Shown here: positions 14,914 through 17,736 of the stretch, piece by piece
Position numbering within the stretch: the first letter of the stretch is position 1
Layout of the letters: every line of letters begins with the position of its first letter
NCBI GenBank assembly: GCA_031283745.1
Contig: JAITBH010000023.1
Location: 1 to 17,736, forward strand
DNA from: Candidatus Ectomicrobium neotermitis
Lineage (GTDB): Bacteria; Elusimicrobiota; Endomicrobiia; Endomicrobiales; Endomicrobiaceae
Length of the DNA stretch: 17,736 bases
Direction: 5' to 3'
Program-made: the position numbers and the translations under genes
Notes under the pieces: generated by a model
What the model was told of the DNA's origin: nothing
Seen by the model: the letters and a program-made list of their open reading frames with translations, nothing else
Databases searched by the model: none

Positions 14914-15161
14914 AAAGCCAATATATGTGAGTTTGGCGGGGCAAATGTTGATAAAAAAGTCTTTGCAGCGGAGGTTTTAAGCGGGGGGATTTGACCGAGA
15001 ACGGCATTTTTGATGCCGTTCTCGGTTAGAAGATCCAACTTTACGCTGTTTGCAACTATTACAAATGAAACTTTGCTTCCAAACACTGCTCTCTTCCCCA
15101 ACTGTTTGACGGCTCCTTTGCCAATCAACAAGTTTGCGGGAAGATTAAAAGAAAACTGCAT
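14889..15161 (-). pseudogene. truncated iron-containing alcohol dehydrogenase remnant
   Basis: The frame has 90 codons where the family has about 380-400. Its first 30 or so residues, MQFSFNLPANLLIGKGAVK, match the N-terminus of iron-containing (type III) alcohol dehydrogenases such as butanol, 1,3-propanediol or 4-hydroxybutyrate dehydrogenases. After about residue 50 the similarity fades and the expected GGGS nucleotide motif and metal-ligand histidines are missing. The start codon still has AGGAG ten bases upstream and lies 33 bases after the Zn alcohol dehydrogenase stop. A 14-bp perfect inverted repeat lies inside and a terminator overlaps its end. I read it as a gene that lost its body by deletion, but a short functional peptide cannot be ruled out. 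Confidence 0.65.
14994..15026. repeat. 14-bp perfect inverted repeat inside the truncated alcohol dehydrogenase frame
   Basis: ACCGAGAACGGCAT (14994-15007) and its exact reverse complement (15013-15026) flank a 5-base loop. Neither strand has a T tract after it, so it does not look like a terminator. I saw no second copy in the window. It may be a deletion-junction relic, a small palindromic repeat element or a processing hairpin. Confidence 0.75.
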
Positions 15162-15194
15162 TGCTTTTTTGCTCCTTTCAACCAGCCTCTTTTA

Positions 15195-16256
15195 CTACTT
15201 AATGAACACAATCGGCTTAATTAAGTCAGCAGGCTTTTTGCACATAAGCAAGAAAGCATCCTCAATTTTTTCAAAGCCTTCGAAACGATGGGTTATCAAC
15301 TTAGAAGGGTCAACTCTCTTATGTCTGATAACATTTAACAGTTTCTCTATTCTCAATGCACCGCCCGGACAGAAACCGCCGCGAATGGAAATGTTGCCCA
15401 TCCCAAGTCCCCAAAGACCTGCTGGAATAGTGAAAACATCCTTTTCATCAAAGAAGTTGACATTTGAAACCACGCCGCGAGGTTTGACCATTTGCAGTGA
15501 CTGCACCAAAGAATCCTGCCCGCCTCCAGCTATTATCACCCTGTCGGCTTTGCCTTTGAGCAAATCTTCTACCTGCTCTACAATGTCTCCGTTTTTGTAG
15601 TTTATGATGTCAGTTGCACCAAACTCTTTTGCAACACTTATGCAGTTTGGTCTTGTTCCAGTAGCGATGATCCTGCCGGCGCCCTTTAACTTTGCACCCG
15701 CAACAACCATCAAGCCGACCGGCCCTATTCCTAAAACCACAACATTGTCGCCAAAGCCTATATCGGCAAGTTCAACACCATGAAAACCTGTCGACATCAT
15801 ATCCACAGTCATAAGAGCTGCTTCTGGAGATACATCAGAAGGCAGCAAAACAAGATTGGCATCAGCCTGATTTACATGGAAAACTTCTCCCCAAACACCA
15901 TCTTTTGCTGCCAAAAACTTAAAGCTGCCAAAGAAAGTCCCATTGTCGTGGGCATTCTCCCAGCCTGTTCCCTGAACATCCTTTTCTAAGAAATCAGGCG
16001 TGCAGCAAGGAACAACAACTTTGTCTCCTACTTTGAACTTTTTAACCAAAGAGCCGACTTCCACCACCTCTCCGATAGCCTCATGACCCAAAATCAAGTT
16101 TTTCTTGTCTCCCAAACCTCCATGCAAAGCATGAACATCAGAAGAACATGGTGCAATAGCGATAGGCTTAACAATAGCATCAAGATGTCCTGGAGACGGC
16201 CTTTCGACATCAAGCCAACCTGCTTGTTCAACCTTAATCATTCCGTAACCTTTCAT
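15195..16256 (-). CDS. NADP-dependent secondary alcohol dehydrogenase (zinc type, Thermoanaerobacter brockii-like)
   Basis: The protein has 353 residues and closely resembles the isopropanol-type alcohol dehydrogenases of Thermoanaerobacter and Clostridium beijerinckii from its first residues (MKGYGMIKVEQAGW). Catalytic zinc ligands are Cys37 (APCSSD), His58 with Glu59 (LGHEAIGE) and Asp152 (VDMMSTGFHG); the structural-zinc cysteine loop is absent, as in that subgroup. The nucleotide fold shows GIGPVG (176-181). Gly200, Thr201, Arg202 and Tyr220 sit where the T. brockii enzyme binds the NADP 2'-phosphate, so NADP(H) is predicted. It would interconvert ketones or aldehydes and secondary or primary alcohols as a fermentative electron sink. 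GGGAGG lies seven bases before the ATG. The promoter carries an operator-like palindrome, and the truncated iron-type gene follows. Confidence 0.95.
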   Translation of the reverse strand: MKGYGMIKVEQAGWLDVERPSPGHLDAIVKPIAIAPCSSDVHALHGGLGDKKNLILGHEAIGEVVEVGSLVKKFKVGDKVVVPCCTPDFLEKDVQGTGWENAHDNGTFFGSFKFLAAKDGVWGEVFHVNQADANLVLLPSDVSPEAALMTVDMMSTGFHGVELADIGFGDNVVVLGIGPVGLMVVAGAKLKGAGRIIATGTRPNCISVAKEFGATDIINYKNGDIVEQVEDLLKGKADRVIIAGGGQDSLVQSLQMVKPRGVVSNVNFFDEKDVFTIPAGLWGLGMGNISIRGGFCPGGALRIEKLLNVIRHKRVDPSKLITHRFEGFEKIEDAFLLMCKKPADLIKPIVFIK

Positions 16257-16274
16257 AACACAACCTCCCTTTTT

Positions 16275-16303
16275 TTTATACCTGCAAACGGCATTGTATA
16301 CAA
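16275..16303 (-). promoter_or_regulatory. promoter of the Zn alcohol dehydrogenase gene
   Basis: On the minus strand TTGTAT (16303-16298) and TATAAA (16280-16275) are spaced exactly 17 bases. Transcription from here would begin near 16268, giving a very short leader with the ribosome site GGGAGG at its 5' edge. That is tight but not unknown. Confidence 0.55.
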
Positions 16304-16304
16304 T
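16293..16304. promoter_or_regulatory. operator-like perfect palindrome ATTGTATACAAT
   Basis: This 12-bp perfect dyad overlaps the predicted -35 of the alcohol dehydrogenase promoter. Palindromes with a GTATAC core are typical of GntR-family (FadR/VanR subgroup) repressor sites. No regulator gene is in the window. Confidence 0.6.
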
Positions 16305-16362
16305 TAGCGATATTTTTTGGGCTTTCTATCACTCAAAAAGCGGGTTTTCAGACAAAAAAGTT

Positions 16363-17634
16363 TCACTTAGGCTCGATAATATCAAAACCAGTATATTTCC
16401 TTAGAACCTCTGGTATCACAACTGAGCCGTCTTTTTGCTGATAATTCTCCAAGATGGCGACCAAAGTCCTTCCCACCGCTACTCCCGAGCCATTAAGCGT
16501 GTGGGCAAAAGCTCTTTTATTGCCGCTTCTTTTCATTTTTATATTCATTCTCCTTGATTGGAAATCCTTGAAGTTTGAGCAAGACGAAATTTCTCTATAA
16601 ACCCCTTCGCCTGATAGCCAAACCTCCAAGTCATATGTCTTTGCCGAGCTAAAACCAGTGTCCCCTGAACATAGAAGGGATACCCGATAAGGCAGATTTA
16701 GCAATTCCAAAACTGCGGAAGCGTCTATTACGAGAGATTCCAGCTCTGCGTCCGAGTGATCAGGGCTGACAAATTTGACCAATTCGACCTTATCAAACTG
16801 ATGATTTCTTATAAGCCCCTTAGTATCTTTGCCGTAGGCACCCGACTCCCTTCTAAAGCAGGCAGAATAGGAGACAAACTTCTGCGGCAGGGTTTTTTCC
16901 TCAAGAACATCGTCTCTATAAAGGTTAGTAACAGGCACCTCCGCTGTGGGGATCAAGTAGAGGTTGTCTAACTCGCACTTGAAAGCGTCCGTTGCAAACT
17001 TAGGCAGCTGGCCCGTTCCTCTCATGGACAACCCATTGACCAAGTATGGAGTTGAAACCTCCCGATAGCCTTTAGCTTTGTGGGTATCCAAAAAGAAACT
17101 GATGATGGCACGTTCTAAAACGCAGCCCTCATCCTTAAAAATGCAAAATCTGGAGCCTGAAATTTTGGCCGCCGCCGCAAAATCAAGAATTCCCAGCTTT
17201 TCGCCTATTTCCCAGTGCCGTTTTGGCTCAAAATCAAGCTCTATGGGATTTCCGACAGTGCGAACTATCTTATTGTCCTTTGTATCCTTGCCCAAAGGCA
17301 CTGCCTCATCAAGCATATTGGGGATATAAAGCAAGATGTCCTCAATTTTTTTCTCTATTTCGACAATATTTTTCTCTTTTTTGTGAATACTTTCCCGCAT
17401 CTCGTTTATCTCGGATACCAGCCCTGCGGAGGGTTCTTTTCCAGATATTTTCATTTTGCCTATTCGGTCAGATTCCTTGTTTCTTATCAGCCTCATCTGC
17501 TCAGTTTCCTCAATGAGTATCTTTCTCTCATCATCTAATTCAAGCAGAGGGGTCAAGTCCATCTGCTGTCCCCTTTTTTCGAGAGCTTTAATCACCTCAT
17601 TGGGATTTTTTCTAATCAATTTGATGTCTATCAT
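16363..17634 (-). CDS. serS: seryl-tRNA synthetase
   Basis: SerS charges tRNA-Ser with serine. Started at the ATG at 17634 (423 residues, normal bacterial length), with AGGAG eight bases upstream; the in-frame ATG at 17679 is unsupported. The N-terminal tRNA-binding arm is a charged antiparallel coiled coil (about residues 30-105). The class II core shows motif 1 (REVSTPYLV, 191-199), the serine-binding TAE (230-232), motif 2 FRRESGAYG (260-268), the REISSCSNFKDFQSRR segment (347-362) and motif 3 NGSGVAVGRTLVAILEN (381-397). All expected ATP and serine residues are present. A gap of about 106 bases separates it from the alcohol dehydrogenase promoter region; I see no strong terminator after its stop. 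Confidence 0.98.
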   Translation of the reverse strand: MIDIKLIRKNPNEVIKALEKRGQQMDLTPLLELDDERKILIEETEQMRLIRNKESDRIGKMKISGKEPSAGLVSEINEMRESIHKKEKNIVEIEKKIEDILLYIPNMLDEAVPLGKDTKDNKIVRTVGNPIELDFEPKRHWEIGEKLGILDFAAAAKISGSRFCIFKDEGCVLERAIISFFLDTHKAKGYREVSTPYLVNGLSMRGTGQLPKFATDAFKCELDNLYLIPTAEVPVTNLYRDDVLEEKTLPQKFVSYSACFRRESGAYGKDTKGLIRNHQFDKVELVKFVSPDHSDAELESLVIDASAVLELLNLPYRVSLLCSGDTGFSSAKTYDLEVWLSGEGVYREISSCSNFKDFQSRRMNIKMKRSGNKRAFAHTLNGSGVAVGRTLVAILENYQQKDGSVVIPEVLRKYTGFDIIEPK

Positions 17635-17657
17635 TGTTTTTTCTCCTAATTTTATGA

Positions 17658-17679
17658 GTGCAAAAATATGGTTTTGCAC
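17658..17679. repeat. 8-bp inverted repeat just upstream of the serS ribosome site
   Basis: GTGCAAAA and TTTTGCAC flank a 6-base spacer (ATATGG), ending about 13 bases before the AGGAG of serS. It could be an operator or leader hairpin. It is too small to be a T-box leader, and the true promoter may lie beyond the window edge. Confidence 0.4.
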
Positions 17680-17736
17680 TGTTTTTGTTGTGTATTTTGC
17701 CTCTTTGGTAATGGAGGGGGGTTTTTGGTATACTTG

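Noticed and set aside
15010..15600. A 196-codon plus-strand frame opposite the Zn alcohol dehydrogenase.
   Set aside because: It is long, but antisense to a conserved enzyme with all catalytic residues; its composition reflects the complement of that gene.
17726..17736. A second GTATAC-core site at the right edge, similar to the alcohol dehydrogenase operator.
   Set aside because: Only the 6-base core is symmetric and the window ends there; too weak to call.

Overview
The window comes from a bacterial chromosome, probably a strictly anaerobic, fermentative, diderm (outer-membrane) organism with moderate-to-low G+C. The evidence is a 2-hydroxyacyl-CoA dehydratase-type activase with oxygen-sensitive Fe-S motifs, an anaerobe-type NADP-dependent secondary alcohol dehydrogenase, a signal-peptide beta-barrel protein, a type IV prepilin, Shine-Dalgarno sites of the AGGAG type, and standard code use (TAA, TAG and TGA all act as stops). 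I cannot place it to phylum. Elusimicrobiota-like or similar uncultured anaerobes would fit, but that is only a guess. No insertion sequence, phage gene, integrase or CRISPR array is visible.

Layout. (1) 1-4200, minus strand: an apparent four-gene operon reading barrel protein, nadA, type IV prepilin-like protein, then a large two-module CoA-dehydratase activase that runs off the left edge. (2) 4251-6635, plus strand: a good sigma70-type promoter, a CAT-anticodon tRNA, and a polytopic membrane protein with an embedded but catalytically degenerate spermidine-synthase-like domain. (3) 6639-8433, minus strand: a two-gene unit of a CoaE-like P-loop kinase and a BaiN/HI0933-type flavoprotein, meeting the membrane-protein gene tail to tail 3 bases apart. 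(4) 8548-8919, plus strand: a cold-shock protein gene with promoter, structured leader and strong terminator. (5) 8928-14814, minus strand: a tightly packed cluster of a class III (GABA-type) aminotransferase, an intact KAS II-like ketosynthase, a fusion of an aryl-polyene-type 'second ketosynthase' half-domain to an AMP-forming acyl ligase, aroB and aroQ. (6) 14883-16304, minus strand: a Zn alcohol dehydrogenase with an operator-like palindrome on its promoter, a truncated iron-alcohol-dehydrogenase remnant and a terminator. (7) 16363-17634, minus strand: serS.

The most interesting part is region 5. A ketosynthase with an intact Cys-His-His triad is translationally coupled to a protein that joins a Cys-less ketosynthase-like half-domain (Gln at the Cys position) to an adenylating ligase, and two consecutive shikimate-pathway enzymes follow. 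The layout suggests an aromatic-acid-primed, aryl-polyene-like or related fatty-acyl/polyketide route, but no carrier protein, ketoreductase or dehydratase is present in the window, so the product is unknown. Regions 1 and 6, with the GABA-type aminotransferase, point to amino-acid or hydroxy-acid fermentation and alcohol formation.
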